Below are positions 42,601 through 50,714 of a stretch of 64,000 bases of DNA, piece after piece. Position numbers and translations under genes: made by a program. Position 1 is the first letter of the stretch, and each line of letters begins with the position of its first letter. The notes beneath the pieces are model-generated. The model saw nothing but the letters and a program-made list of their open reading frames with translations, was not told the origin of the DNA and did no database searches. The stretch comes from Bifidobacterium breve (GTDB lineage Bacteria > Actinomycetota > Acidimicrobiia > IMCC26256 > JAENVU01), in assembly GCA_945865605.1 (NCBI GenBank), contig CAMBEL010000005.1, positions 1 to 64,000 on the forward strand, given 5' to 3'.

Positions 42601-44055
42601 CTACCCCAAGCCTCCACCTAGGCGGACGCGGACAGCGTCGAGCCGAGCCAACGCACGGTCGCGTCCGAGCAAGTGAATGGCTTCGAAGAGGGGAAGTCCC
42701 GCATGACGACCTTCGATGGCGACGTAGAGCAGTGACATAACTTTGCGCGGCTTGAGGCCAAGAGCCTCGATCACTCCTCGCACATCGGTACCACCAGCTC
42801 CAGCCTCCGCGGTCCACTCACATGTGGTGATGTGCGCATGTACCGCGTCGAGCACCTCCATGCCACGTTCAGAAGCCGCGACCTTTTCCCATGAGTCTGG
42901 AGAGATTGAGAAGTCCGCATCACCGACGAACAAGAAATCCGCCTGATCGACGAGCGCTTTGATAGTGGTCGCTCGTTCTTGTCCGAGCCTCGCCGCCGCT
43001 ACCGCCAACTCGCGATTCGACTCTTCGCCCCATCGTGCTCGAACGGCATCGACTACCAATGCCTCGAGTTGATCCGTGGCCAGAGCTCGAATGTGTTCGC
43101 CATTCATCCAGTCGAGCTTTTGGTAATCGAAGAATGCTGCCGAGTGTGTTACGCGACCGATGTCGAACTCTGTAATCAGTTCCTCGCGAGTCATCACCTC
43201 ACGCCCGTCTTCAGGAGCCCATCCGAGCAGTGCCAGGTAATTCACCAACGCGTCAGGGAGAAACCCCGAGTCACGGAATTCTTCGAGAGCAACGGCTCCA
43301 TGGCGCTTAGACAACTTCGCTCGATCGGCACCAACCAATAGCGGGAGGTGCCCGTACTCGGGGCTTCCATCGATGCCCAGGGCTTCCCGAATCGCTAATA
43401 CCCGATGCGTCGAGTCGAGCAGATCTTCGCCTCGGAGCACATGGGTGATGGCCATTTCGGCGTCATCAACGGCGTTGGCGAGAAAGAAAACCGGGCTGCC
43501 GTCCGAGCGCACAATCACGAAATCAGCAATCGTTGACCACTCAACGGTCACCTCTCCTCTCACTAAATCGGTGAACGAACTCACGCCCTCATCAGGGGTA
43601 CGGAACCGAATTGACCTGGGCCGACCTTCGCCTGCCAATGCGGCGCGTTGGTCGCTGTTCAGATCTCGACATCGCCCGTCGTATCCGGGCGATCGCCCAT
43701 CGGCGCGGGCAACATCATTTCGGGCGCTTACTTCCTCTGGGGTGCAGTAGCACTCATAGGCGCGGCCCGAAGCGAGGAGGGTGTCCGCCGCGGCCGCATA
43801 CCTGTCAAGTCTGTCGCCCTGCAGAAATGGACCTTCGTCCCAGTCCAGGCCGAGCCATGTCAACGTGTCTTGGATGCCAACAATCCATTCTTCCCTGGAA
43901 CGCGCGGCATCGGTATCTTCAATTCGAAGGACAAAGGTCCCACCGTGGTGGCGCGCGAAGAGCCAGTTGAATAGTGCCGCTCTGGCAGACCCGACGTGCA
44001 AATAACCCGTAGGCGCGGGCGCGAACCGGACGCGCACAGCGCGTGAATCGGTCAC
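42601..44055 (-). CDS. gltX: Glutamyl-tRNA synthetase
   Basis: 484-aa class I synthetase charging tRNA-Glu, and possibly tRNA-Gln if it is non-discriminating. The HIGH-equivalent is PAPTGYLHVGSARAALFNW near residue 13, and the KMSKS-equivalent is AKLSKRHGAVALEEF near residue 240. The C-terminal anticodon-binding helical domain follows. The start overlaps the stop of the upstream acyl-CoA dehydrogenase by four bases (ATGA). The two tRNAs it would charge directly (Glu) or indirectly (Gln via transamidation) lie just downstream. Confidence 0.95.
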   Translation of the reverse strand: MTDSRAVRVRFAPAPTGYLHVGSARAALFNWLFARHHGGTFVLRIEDTDAARSREEWIVGIQDTLTWLGLDWDEGPFLQGDRLDRYAAAADTLLASGRAYECYCTPEEVSARNDVARADGRSPGYDGRCRDLNSDQRAALAGEGRPRSIRFRTPDEGVSSFTDLVRGEVTVEWSTIADFVIVRSDGSPVFFLANAVDDAEMAITHVLRGEDLLDSTHRVLAIREALGIDGSPEYGHLPLLVGADRAKLSKRHGAVALEEFRDSGFLPDALVNYLALLGWAPEDGREVMTREELITEFDIGRVTHSAAFFDYQKLDWMNGEHIRALATDQLEALVVDAVRARWGEESNRELAVAAARLGQERATTIKALVDQADFLFVGDADFSISPDSWEKVAASERGMEVLDAVHAHITTCEWTAEAGAGGTDVRGVIEALGLKPRKVMSLLYVAIEGRHAGLPLFEAIHLLGRDRALARLDAVRVRLGGGLG

Positions 44056-45194
44056 GGTTTTATCTCGTCTAAGAGCCGTCTCGCGACAACAACTCGCTGG
44101 ATCTGATTAGTGCCCTCATAAATCTGCGTGACCTTCGCATCGCGCATCATGCGCTCCACGGCAAACTCGGTCGTATACCCGGCGCCACCAAGAATTTGGA
44201 CCGCATCTGTGGTCACACGCATCGCAATATCTGAGGCAAACAACTTGGCCATCGACGAGATCTTCGATACCCCAGCGTCGCCGGCATCGACCATTGCACA
44301 TGCCCGGTACACCAGGGTGCGCGCGGCCTCGACTTGCGTAGCCATATCCGCGAGCATGAATTGCAGACCCTGGAAGTCGGCTATCCGCTTCCCGAACTGG
44401 CGGCGTTCGGTGACATACCGGGTCGCTATGTCGAGAGCACCCTGAGCAATGCCTACAGCTTGCGCACCAACAATCGGGCGCGAGGTGTCCAACGCTCCCA
44501 TGGCATAGGCGAATCCCTGTCCTTCAGAACCGATCAAACAGTCCGCAGGCACAATCGCATCGTCAAATAACAGTTCGCCGGTCGGAGAGCCGCGCATGCC
44601 CATCTTGTGTTCAAGCTTTCCAATCGAAAACCCTGGCGTGTCCTTAGCTACCGCGAACGCGCTGATCCCTCTGCTTCCAGCATCCGCATCCGTCTTAGCA
44701 AAGACCGTGTACACGTCAGAAATACCGGCATTGGTAATCCATGACTTCCGTCCGTTGAGTACGAAATTGTCTCCATCGCGAACGGCGCGCGTCGACATGG
44801 CCGCCACATCGCTACCGGCTTCAGGCTCAGAGAGGCAATAACTGGCTTGCCACTCCCCGCTCGCGACACGCGGAACGATCCTGCGAGCAAGTTCTTCGGA
44901 CCCATGCTTGACGATGGGAGTTACACCGAGGCGCGATATCAGCACGAACAGAGAAGCGGATCCGCAGACGCGAGCCACTTCTTCGACGACGATCGCGTAT
45001 GCGAGCGCTCCGCCTCCATCGCCGCCGAGGTGTTCAGGATAAATCGCACGCACAAGACCCGAGTCCCGATATGCCTGAAAAGATGCCCACGGGAACGATG
45101 CGTCGCTATCGGCCGCTGCAGCGTTCGGCTCAATCTGAGTCGTCGCTACCCGCCTTACAACTTCCCGCAATGCCTCAAGCTCATCGGAGAGCAT
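44052..45194 (-). CDS. Acyl-CoA dehydrogenase (short/branched-chain type)
   Basis: 380-aa flavoprotein. Landmarks are SYCLSEPEAGSDVAAMST, RKSWITNAGISDVYTVFAK, ERRQFGKRIADFQGLQFMLA and the catalytic Glu in AKVTQIYEGTNQIQRVVVARR, the classical position of short-chain and branched-chain acyl-CoA dehydrogenases. The ATG at 45192-45194 (MLSDELEALREVV) is favoured, because longer frames overlap the hypothetical gene upstream. Being in the leuB-ilvE-cimA unit, it may act on branched acyl-CoA from Val/Leu/Ile, but that is inference. Confidence 0.9.
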   Translation of the reverse strand: MLSDELEALREVVRRVATTQIEPNAAAADSDASFPWASFQAYRDSGLVRAIYPEHLGGDGGGALAYAIVVEEVARVCGSASLFVLISRLGVTPIVKHGSEELARRIVPRVASGEWQASYCLSEPEAGSDVAAMSTRAVRDGDNFVLNGRKSWITNAGISDVYTVFAKTDADAGSRGISAFAVAKDTPGFSIGKLEHKMGMRGSPTGELLFDDAIVPADCLIGSEGQGFAYAMGALDTSRPIVGAQAVGIAQGALDIATRYVTERRQFGKRIADFQGLQFMLADMATQVEAARTLVYRACAMVDAGDAGVSKISSMAKLFASDIAMRVTTDAVQILGGAGYTTEFAVERMMRDAKVTQIYEGTNQIQRVVVARRLLDEIKP

Positions 45195-45208
45195 AAAGAG
45201 GCCCACGG

Positions 45209-45694
45209 TCAGTCGCCGCCGACTGGTTGAACCAGCGCAGACAAAGGAACGGTGTCCGCAACCGCGCGACAGACCGAGTACTCGTGCGCCGCTCCTCGAA
45301 CGGTTCCCGCCCTCAATTCCCAACGCGCTGACAATGCGTCATCCGAGTAGCCGAGCACGCCCATCGCGACTTCAACGTCTTCATTTATCGGTGCACGACT
45401 TAGGGCGCCCGCTCGCTTCATCGCTACCGCTCCAATTACGGCAATCGCGTCTTCAGCATCTTCGTGCGGCGCAAGGCACAGGTCGTCGCGGCGCCGGTTT
45501 GCCAATGTGAGCGCGTAGCCAGTGCTCGGTCCTGGAGTACCAAGAAGCGCACCCTCTGGCTGAGCGGAAGACAGATCGCCAGGGCGATCTGCGCGCCAAC
45601 CGACACTCGGCGGCATGTGCACACCAGGAGCGAGGTTTGGCGCCTGGCGAGGCTCCTCATCGAGGGTGGTCGGTACGTACGGATCAGTTGGCAT
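45209..45694 (-). CDS. Conserved hypothetical protein in the leuB-gltX unit
   Basis: 161-aa soluble protein starting MPTDPYVPTTLDEEPRQAPN. The first 60 residues are Pro-rich and probably disordered. A compact part follows: PGPSTGYALTLANRRRDDLCL, then an alanine-rich helix AEDAIAVIGAVAMKRAGALSRA and RWELRAGTVRGAAHEYSVCRAV. I do not recognise a function. It starts 11 bases after the cimA stop, and its own stop lies 14 bases before the acyl-CoA dehydrogenase start, so it is part of the operon. Confidence 0.75.
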   Translation of the reverse strand: MPTDPYVPTTLDEEPRQAPNLAPGVHMPPSVGWRADRPGDLSSAQPEGALLGTPGPSTGYALTLANRRRDDLCLAPHEDAEDAIAVIGAVAMKRAGALSRAPINEDVEVAMGVLGYSDDALSARWELRAGTVRGAAHEYSVCRAVADTVPLSALVQPVGGD

Positions 45695-45705
45695 CAGAAG
45701 TGTTG

Positions 45706-47325
45706 CTACCCGCGCTTGGATGCTTGTAGCAAGCCGTAGACAAGAGAATCGGACAATGCTTGCCAACTCGCTTCAATTATGTTCTCGCTGACGCCGATTG
45801 TCGTCCAAGTCTCTTCGCCATCGGTGGAGTCGAGCAACACGCGGGTAACGGCTCCTGTCCCCTTGTTTGTATCCAAGACCCTGACCTTGTAGTCAGTAAG
45901 ACGGAGCAGATCGAGCGCCGGATAGAGACCACCTAGCGCCTTACGGAGGGCCCGGTCGAGCGCGTTCACGGGACCGTTGCCTTCGGCGGTCGCGGTCACC
46001 GGTTCTTCGCCGATAAACACTTTGATGGTTGCTTCGGTAGTGACGCCATCTGGAACATGACCCGACGATGGAGCTGGACTCGTGTCATCTGTCACGACCG
46101 TGAACGATTCGACCCTGAACCATTCTTGTTCCCAGCCAGAAACGCGGCGCATGAGAAGTTCGAGAGACGCGTCTGCAACCTCGAAGTGGTACCCCGCATT
46201 CTCGAGTTGCTTAAGCGTGTCAACAACTTCGTTTACCGTCGGGCCATCAAGTTCGAGGCCAAGTTCGGCTGCCTTGAGAAGAATCGTCGAACGGCCTGCG
46301 AGTTCGGAAAGCACGAACCGCGTCCCATTCCCGACGAGATCCGGCTGCACATGTTCGTACGCGTCCGGGCGTTTTACGATGGCGCTCACATGAAGGCCGG
46401 CTTTGTGCGCAAACGCAGAGCTCCCGACATACGGTGCTTGCGGATTGAGTGTCATGTTGACCAACTCCGCGACATGGTGAGCGACGGGCGTGATGCGCTC
46501 CATGCGGTCCGGAGGAAGTGTCTCTACACCCATTTTGACCGAGAGATTAGGAATAATCGTGATGAGATTGCAGTTGCCCGTGCGCTCGCCATATCCGTTG
46601 ATGGTCCCTTGAACCTGAGTGGCACCCCCGCGCACGCCGGCCAGCGCGTTGGCGACTCCGCATCCGGCGTCATCGTGTAGATGAACGCCAACTGCAACAT
46701 CGGACCGGAAGTAATCGATCACTTCCGCGACAATGCGTTCGACCTCGAACGGCAGTGCCCCGCCATTCGTGTCGCAAAGGACAAGCCGGTCTACGCCCGC
46801 CGTGACCGCTCCCTCCAAGACTCGCAGGCTGAACTCTGGGTTGGCTTTGTAGCCATCAAATAGATGTTCGGCATCGAAGAGCACCTTGAGCCCATGTGAC
46901 TTGAGGTACGCGATTGATTCGCTCACCATCGCTACGCCCTCATCGAGCGTTGTTCCGAGTGCTTCTGTTACGTGATAGTCCCAGCACTTTCCGACGATGC
47001 AAACAGTCCCAGTCCCCGCTTCGACGAGATGCCGGAGCGTGTCATCTGAATCAACCTTGCCCTTGATGCGACGGGTCATTCCAAACGCGACAAGCATCGA
47101 CGTGGTTAGGTTGAGTTCCTTAGGAGCGCGCCGGAAGAACTCGTCATCCTTTGGATTAGAGCCTGGCCATCCTGCTTCGATGTAGTCGACGCCTAGCCAG
47201 TCGAGTTGCTCTGCAATCCGCAACTTGTCATCGACTGTTAGAGAGATTCCTTCGAGTTGCGCGCCATCACGCAAAGTCGTGTCATATATCTCAACCCGCG
47301 AAGGCAGGACAATCTCAGCCGACAT
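45706..47325 (-). CDS. cimA: (R)-citramalate synthase
   Basis: 539-aa HMGL-like TIM-barrel enzyme that condenses pyruvate and acetyl-CoA to citramalate, giving a threonine-independent route to 2-oxobutyrate and isoleucine. The start RVEIYDTTLRDGAQLEGIS, the metal-binding VGVHLHDDAGCGVANALAG and NGYGERTGNCNL are conserved. A C-terminal LeuA-like regulatory domain (about residues 400-530) is present. The variant DGAQLEGIS (instead of DGEQSPG of LeuA) separates it from the leuA paralog at 59378. Its start overlaps the ilvE stop by 11 bases. Confidence 0.93.
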   Translation of the reverse strand: MSAEIVLPSRVEIYDTTLRDGAQLEGISLTVDDKLRIAEQLDWLGVDYIEAGWPGSNPKDDEFFRRAPKELNLTTSMLVAFGMTRRIKGKVDSDDTLRHLVEAGTGTVCIVGKCWDYHVTEALGTTLDEGVAMVSESIAYLKSHGLKVLFDAEHLFDGYKANPEFSLRVLEGAVTAGVDRLVLCDTNGGALPFEVERIVAEVIDYFRSDVAVGVHLHDDAGCGVANALAGVRGGATQVQGTINGYGERTGNCNLITIIPNLSVKMGVETLPPDRMERITPVAHHVAELVNMTLNPQAPYVGSSAFAHKAGLHVSAIVKRPDAYEHVQPDLVGNGTRFVLSELAGRSTILLKAAELGLELDGPTVNEVVDTLKQLENAGYHFEVADASLELLMRRVSGWEQEWFRVESFTVVTDDTSPAPSSGHVPDGVTTEATIKVFIGEEPVTATAEGNGPVNALDRALRKALGGLYPALDLLRLTDYKVRVLDTNKGTGAVTRVLLDSTDGEETWTTIGVSENIIEASWQALSDSLVYGLLQASKRG

Positions 47326-48232
47326 GCTCGACCCAGTCCTTATATCGATCCGTCTTGCCTCGGACCGCCTTCGAAAACTCGGCGGCGATGGCGGTTGTCT
47401 TGGGACCCGGGCAAGGGATGCTGCGATCGTCCACGGAATTCACGGCGCTAATCTCGGCAGCAGTCCCGCAAACGAACAATTCTTCGGCTACGTAGAGATC
47501 GCTGCGCGTCAAAGTTGCTGCTCGCACCGTATACCCGAGGTCCCTGGCGATCGTCACTACTGAATCCTGAGTAATGCCTTCAAGGGCACCCGCGCCTGGG
47601 GGCGGCATGATCAGTTCATCTTTCCGGCCGCAGAAGAGATTCTCGCCAGTGCATTCGCTCACGTCACCTGTTGGGTTGAGCATGATCGCCTCGTCATAAC
47701 CCGCCTTGAGCGCTTCTACTTTGGCGAGGGACGAGTTGACATAGTTGCCCGTCGTTTTTGAAGTTGGCGGCATCGTGTTTGGGTCATGACGGTTCCATGA
47801 ACTGACCTTCATGCGCACGCCTTTGGTGACGGCATCGTCACCCAGATACGCGCCCCACGGCCAACATGCGATCGCAACATCCACACTGCAAGGAATTGTG
47901 TTTAATCCCATTTCCCCATAGCCGTAATAGGCAATCGGGCGGATGTAGCACGACGGGAGACCAGTGGATCGCACCGTAAGTTTGATCGCGTCAATTATTT
48001 CGTCGACCGTGTATGGGATATCCATCATCATGATTGCGGCGGACTCGAATAGGCGCACCACATGGTCCGTAAGTCGGAATACGGCTGGGCCGTCATCGGT
48101 TTCGTACGCGCGAATTCCCTCGAACACGCCGGTTCCGTAGTGCAGCGTGTGCGTCAGGATGTGTATCTGGGCTTTATCCCAATCGACTAGTTCGCCGTTC
48201 ATCCAAATCTTGTCGGTCTTTTCAATGGACAT
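47315..48232 (-). CDS. ilvE: Branched-chain amino acid aminotransferase
   Basis: 305-aa class IV PLP enzyme that aminates the 2-oxo acids of Val, Leu and Ile using glutamate. The start MSIEKTDKIWMNGELVDWDK is family-typical, so the ATG at 48230-48232 is chosen. The PLP lysine is in TSKTTGNYVNSSLAK, with GYDEAIMLN and VSECTGENLFCGR downstream. It lies 4 bases after the leuB stop. Its use of glutamate as amino donor makes its linkage to gltX noteworthy. Confidence 0.95.
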   Translation of the reverse strand: MSIEKTDKIWMNGELVDWDKAQIHILTHTLHYGTGVFEGIRAYETDDGPAVFRLTDHVVRLFESAAIMMMDIPYTVDEIIDAIKLTVRSTGLPSCYIRPIAYYGYGEMGLNTIPCSVDVAIACWPWGAYLGDDAVTKGVRMKVSSWNRHDPNTMPPTSKTTGNYVNSSLAKVEALKAGYDEAIMLNPTGDVSECTGENLFCGRKDELIMPPPGAGALEGITQDSVVTIARDLGYTVRAATLTRSDLYVAEELFVCGTAAEISAVNSVDDRSIPCPGPKTTAIAAEFSKAVRGKTDRYKDWVEHVG

Positions 48233-48236
48233 TGCG

Positions 48237-49229
48237 TCACACCCTCTCTGCGATATGGGAGCCAATCTCGGCTGTACTACCTAAAACGTCGTCACTCTCA
48301 TTCACGGCGCTCGCTACTCGCTGAGCCGCCTTGGTCTCGCCTAGGAACTCAAGCAGCATCCCTGCGCACAAGATTGCTGCGCGAGGGTCCGCTGCACCGG
48401 TTCCGGCGATATCTGGCGCCGACCCATGGACCGGCTCAAACAGGGACGGCCCAGTGCGTGAGGGATTGAGGTTACCGGATGCGGCGCGCCCGATCCCTCC
48501 TGCAATCGCCCCTCCGAGGTCGGTGAGAATGTCTCCGAACAGGTTGTCCGTGACAATCACGTCGTAACGCTCGGGCCGTTGGACGAAGTGGATACAAGCT
48601 GCATCTACGTGGTCGTAGCCAGTTGTCACACTCGGAAACTCGGTGGCTACGGCGTCGAACGTGCGCTGCCAGAGGTCGCCCGCGAAGGTAAGGACGTTCG
48701 TCTTGTGTACGAGCGTCAGATGCTTACGCGGCCGAGATTCGGCAAGTTCAAACGCATAGCGGATACACCGCTCGACACCGAATCGCGTATTAAGCGAGCC
48801 TTGCGTTGCTACCTCTTGCGGAGTGCCCTTGCGAAGGAACCCACCTTCTCCGAGGTAAGTCCCTTCGGTGTTTTCGCGAATCACAATCATGTCGACACCA
48901 TCGTTCAACGGGCCAGCGGGTGCAAGGAACGGACGCAGGTTTACGAATAGGTCGAGTTCAAATCGCAAACGAAGCAGGAGTCCGCGCTCAAGCACACCTG
49001 GTGGCACATCGGGTGTGCCAATGGCACCAAGCAAAATAGCGTCCATAGATCGCAACTCTTCGATCGTCTCATCAGATAAAACCTCGCCGGTAGCCAAGTA
49101 CCGAGTGCCACCTAGGTCGTATGTAACCGGCTCGTACGCGACGCCCGTTGAATCGACGACCTTCAACGCTTCGGCAATGACCTCAGGGCCAATCCCGTCT
49201 CCACCGATGACCCCAATGCGATAAGTCAC
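48237..49229 (-). CDS. leuB: 3-Isopropylmalate dehydrogenase
   Basis: 330-aa NAD-dependent beta-decarboxylating dehydrogenase of leucine synthesis. Motifs are [15 protein letters not shown] at the N-terminus, [37 protein letters not shown] and [19 protein letters not shown]. The most likely start is the GTG at 49227-49229 with AGAGGG three to four bases upstream. Longer in-frame starts would fall inside the upstream attenuator-like terminator (49276-49302). It is the first gene of a leuB-ilvE-cimA unit behind a leader with a Thr/Ile/Val-rich peptide. Confidence 0.94.
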   Translation of the reverse strand: MTYRIGVIGGDGIGPEVIAEALKVVDSTGVAYEPVTYDLGGTRYLATGEVLSDETIEELRSMDAILLGAIGTPDVPPGVLERGLLLRLRFELDLFVNLRPFLAPAGPLNDGVDMIVIRENTEGTYLGEGGFLRKGTPQEVATQGSLNTRFGVERCIRYAFELAESRPRKHLTLVHKTNVLTFAGDLWQRTFDAVATEFPSVTTGYDHVDAACIHFVQRPERYDVIVTDNLFGDILTDLGGAIAGGIGRAASGNLNPSRTGPSLFEPVHGSAPDIAGTGAADPRAAILCAGMLLEFLGETKAAQRVASAVNESDDVLGSTAEIGSHIAERV

Positions 49230-49275
49230 TAACCCTCTTTCACGCGGTAATGGAAGCATCATTGCTTCATCCATC

Positions 49276-49302
49276 AAAAAACCGCCCACCGAAGTGGACG
49301 GT
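49276..49302 (-). terminator. Attenuator terminator in the leuB leader
   Basis: On the minus strand a 9-bp stem ACCGTCCAC (49294-49302) pairs with GTGGGCGGT (49281-49289, one G-U) around a UUCG tetraloop and is followed by five to six U (A-run 49276-49281). It lies 47 bases before the leuB start, in an RNA leader with no upstream gene to terminate, which makes it an attenuator rather than an end-of-gene terminator. Confidence 0.85.
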
Positions 49303-49307
49303 TGGAA

Positions 49308-49331
49308 GCGAACGCCAGGATCGGCGCCCGC
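49308..49331 (-). promoter_or_regulatory. Leader-RNA hairpin abutting the leader-peptide stop (leuB)
   Basis: Minus strand GCGGGCGCC (49323-49331) pairs with GGCGTTCGC (49308-49316) in a 9-bp stem (two G-U) with a GATCCT loop. It begins directly after the TAG of the leader peptide and ends 5 bases before the terminator stem. A ribosome at the stop codon would cover its 5' arm. Confidence 0.6.
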
Positions 49332-49379
49332 CTAAGAAATTACGATTGTTGTCGTTGCGGCTGGTTCAAATGAAAACAT
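49332..49379 (-). CDS. Putative branched-chain attenuator leader peptide (leuB-ilvE-cimA)
   Basis: A 15-codon ORF, MFSFEPAATTTIVIS, ends in TAG. Its control-codon-like run Thr-Thr-Thr-Ile-Val-Ile (ACG ACA ACA ATC GTA ATT) resembles the leaders of thr and ilv operons. It is followed by an adjacent hairpin and an intrinsic terminator before leuB, the standard order for ribosome-mediated attenuation. There is no Shine-Dalgarno, but the predicted promoter would place transcription start only a few bases upstream, so a leaderless mRNA is possible. The case rests on the combination; the peptide alone is short. Confidence 0.65.
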   Translation of the reverse strand: MFSFEPAATTTIVIS

Positions 49380-49388
49380 GGAACCAAC

Positions 49389-49418
49389 AGCATTGCAGCA
49401 GGTCAGGCCTTAGGTCAA
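49389..49418 (-). promoter_or_regulatory. Putative promoter of the leuB leader
   Basis: On the minus strand a TTGACC -35 (49413-49418) is followed after 18 bases by AATGCT (49389-49394), a weak -10. The predicted start is three to five bases upstream of the leader-peptide ATG. The -35 hexamer is identical to that of the leuA leader. Confidence 0.5.
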
Positions 49419-49506
49419 ACCATTTCCGTCAGTGCTAGGGCAAACAGACGGCGGTGCCAATGAGGGTTTCCACTTCTGGAAGGCTCAACTGCGCGAGGCT
49501 TGGCCC

Positions 49507-50199
49507 ATGGCCGAAGGCGGACGCAGCGGGTTCAGCAAATTCCTAATGTTGATCGTCATCGCGATTCTAGGTTTGGCACTCGCCTTCTGGTTGCTCATTC
49601 TGCGCAATGCCGCCGAAGACCCGGCCGTAATCCAAGAAACTCCGATCTCTGAAGGTGGCTCTCTCGACGGCGCGTGGACGCTTGTGCCGAATGATTCGTT
49701 CGGATCGTTCGCCGGTTTCCGCATAGACGAAGAATTCGTCGGCGCGATCAAGAACACAGCTACAGGCCGCACTGATGAAGTTTTTGGAAAAATGGAGATC
49801 AAGGGGGGCGCCGTGACGAGCGCGACTATCACCGCATCACTGTCGGCCCTAACAAGTGAACCCCAATTCCGAGTCGACGCGTTGAAGGGCGTGGGCCTGG
49901 AGACGGTCAAGTTCCCTGAGGCAACGTTTGTCCTCGTTACGCCAATCGCGTTAAGGCAACCTCAAGAAAAGGGGGTTACCAATTCATTCGACGCCACTGG
50001 AGATCTCACATTGCATGGCGTTACTAGGCGCGTGACGATTCCACTGGAGGGTAGGTGGGACGGAACGACCATCCAAGTAGTTGGGCATCTCCCGATTTCG
50101 CTAACAGAGTACGGCATCGTCAAGCCAACCACCCCCCGCGTCGCTTCGATCGCAGACGCAGGCGAGTTAGAAATCCAGTTGTTCTTCCTGAAGCAATAA
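49507..50199 (+). CDS. Membrane-anchored YceI-like domain protein
   Basis: 230-aa protein. Residues 8-30 (GFSKFLMLIVIAILGLALAF) form an N-terminal transmembrane anchor. A lipocalin-like YceI domain follows: GAWTLVPNDSFGSFAGFRID, a VFGKMEIKGGAVTSATITAS strand pair, KFPEATFVLVTPIAL and DLTLHGVTRRVTIPLEGRW. YceI domains bind isoprenoid or other hydrophobic ligands in the periplasm or outer face. The ATG at 49507 starts just before the hydrophobic segment and is preferred over an upstream in-frame start. It is divergent from the leuB leader. Confidence 0.85.
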   Translation: MAEGGRSGFSKFLMLIVIAILGLALAFWLLILRNAAEDPAVIQETPISEGGSLDGAWTLVPNDSFGSFAGFRIDEEFVGAIKNTATGRTDEVFGKMEIKGGAVTSATITASLSALTSEPQFRVDALKGVGLETVKFPEATFVLVTPIALRQPQEKGVTNSFDATGDLTLHGVTRRVTIPLEGRWDGTTIQVVGHLPISLTEYGIVKPTTPRVASIADAGELEIQLFFLKQ

Positions 50200-50240
50200 A
50201 AACAGCTACTTCGCAGGGCTTCGCCTAGCCTGACTAACCC

Positions 50241-50714
50241 ATGGACCAAACCCATCTGTCTCAGGCTGCGCATGACCGACTCCAAGAAGAGCTCGCGATG
50301 CGTTCAGGCCCCAACCGTCGCGACCTCGCCGACACGATTGAACGCGCACGCGAGTTAGGCGACCTCAAAGAGAATGCCGACTACCACGCGGCTAAAAATG
50401 AACAGGGGTTCAATGAAGCGCGTATACGCCAAATAGACGCGATGCTCAAAGATGTCGTAATCGTCGATACGACAGCTGCAGATGTCGTGGCACCTGGAAC
50501 GATCGTAGGAATCCTCATCGAAGGCGAAGCCGAGGCGACCGAGTATCTCATCGGATCAATAGAGGAACGGCCAGGCGACCGAGACGTTCTTTCTACGTCT
50601 TCTCCCCTAGGCAGAGTGCTTATGGGGAAGGCCGTCGGAGACCGAGCGAGCTACGAGACCCCGAGAAAAACAACGCTCAACGTTGAAGTCGTTACGATCC
50701 GTTCCGCGGAATAA
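50241..50714 (+). CDS. greA: Transcription elongation factor GreA
   Basis: 157-aa GreA. The N-terminal coiled-coil carries the acidic tip ARELGDLKENADYHAAKNEQ, which inserts into the RNA polymerase secondary channel to rescue backtracked complexes. The C-terminal FKBP-like domain includes SSPLGRVLMGKAVGDRASYE. It starts with ATG after a 41-base gap from the YceI gene. Its 3' end overlaps the convergent hyuB stop by 23 bases. Confidence 0.95.
   Translation: MDQTHLSQAAHDRLQEELAMRSGPNRRDLADTIERARELGDLKENADYHAAKNEQGFNEARIRQIDAMLKDVVIVDTTAADVVAPGTIVGILIEGEAEATEYLIGSIEERPGDRDVLSTSSPLGRVLMGKAVGDRASYETPRKTTLNVEVVTIRSAE

Noticed and set aside
49229-49289. Longer leuB reading frame starting at 49289 or 49274
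   Set aside because: It would start inside or directly behind the attenuator terminator, and the conserved LeuB N-terminus begins at the GTG 49229 with AGAGGG upstream.
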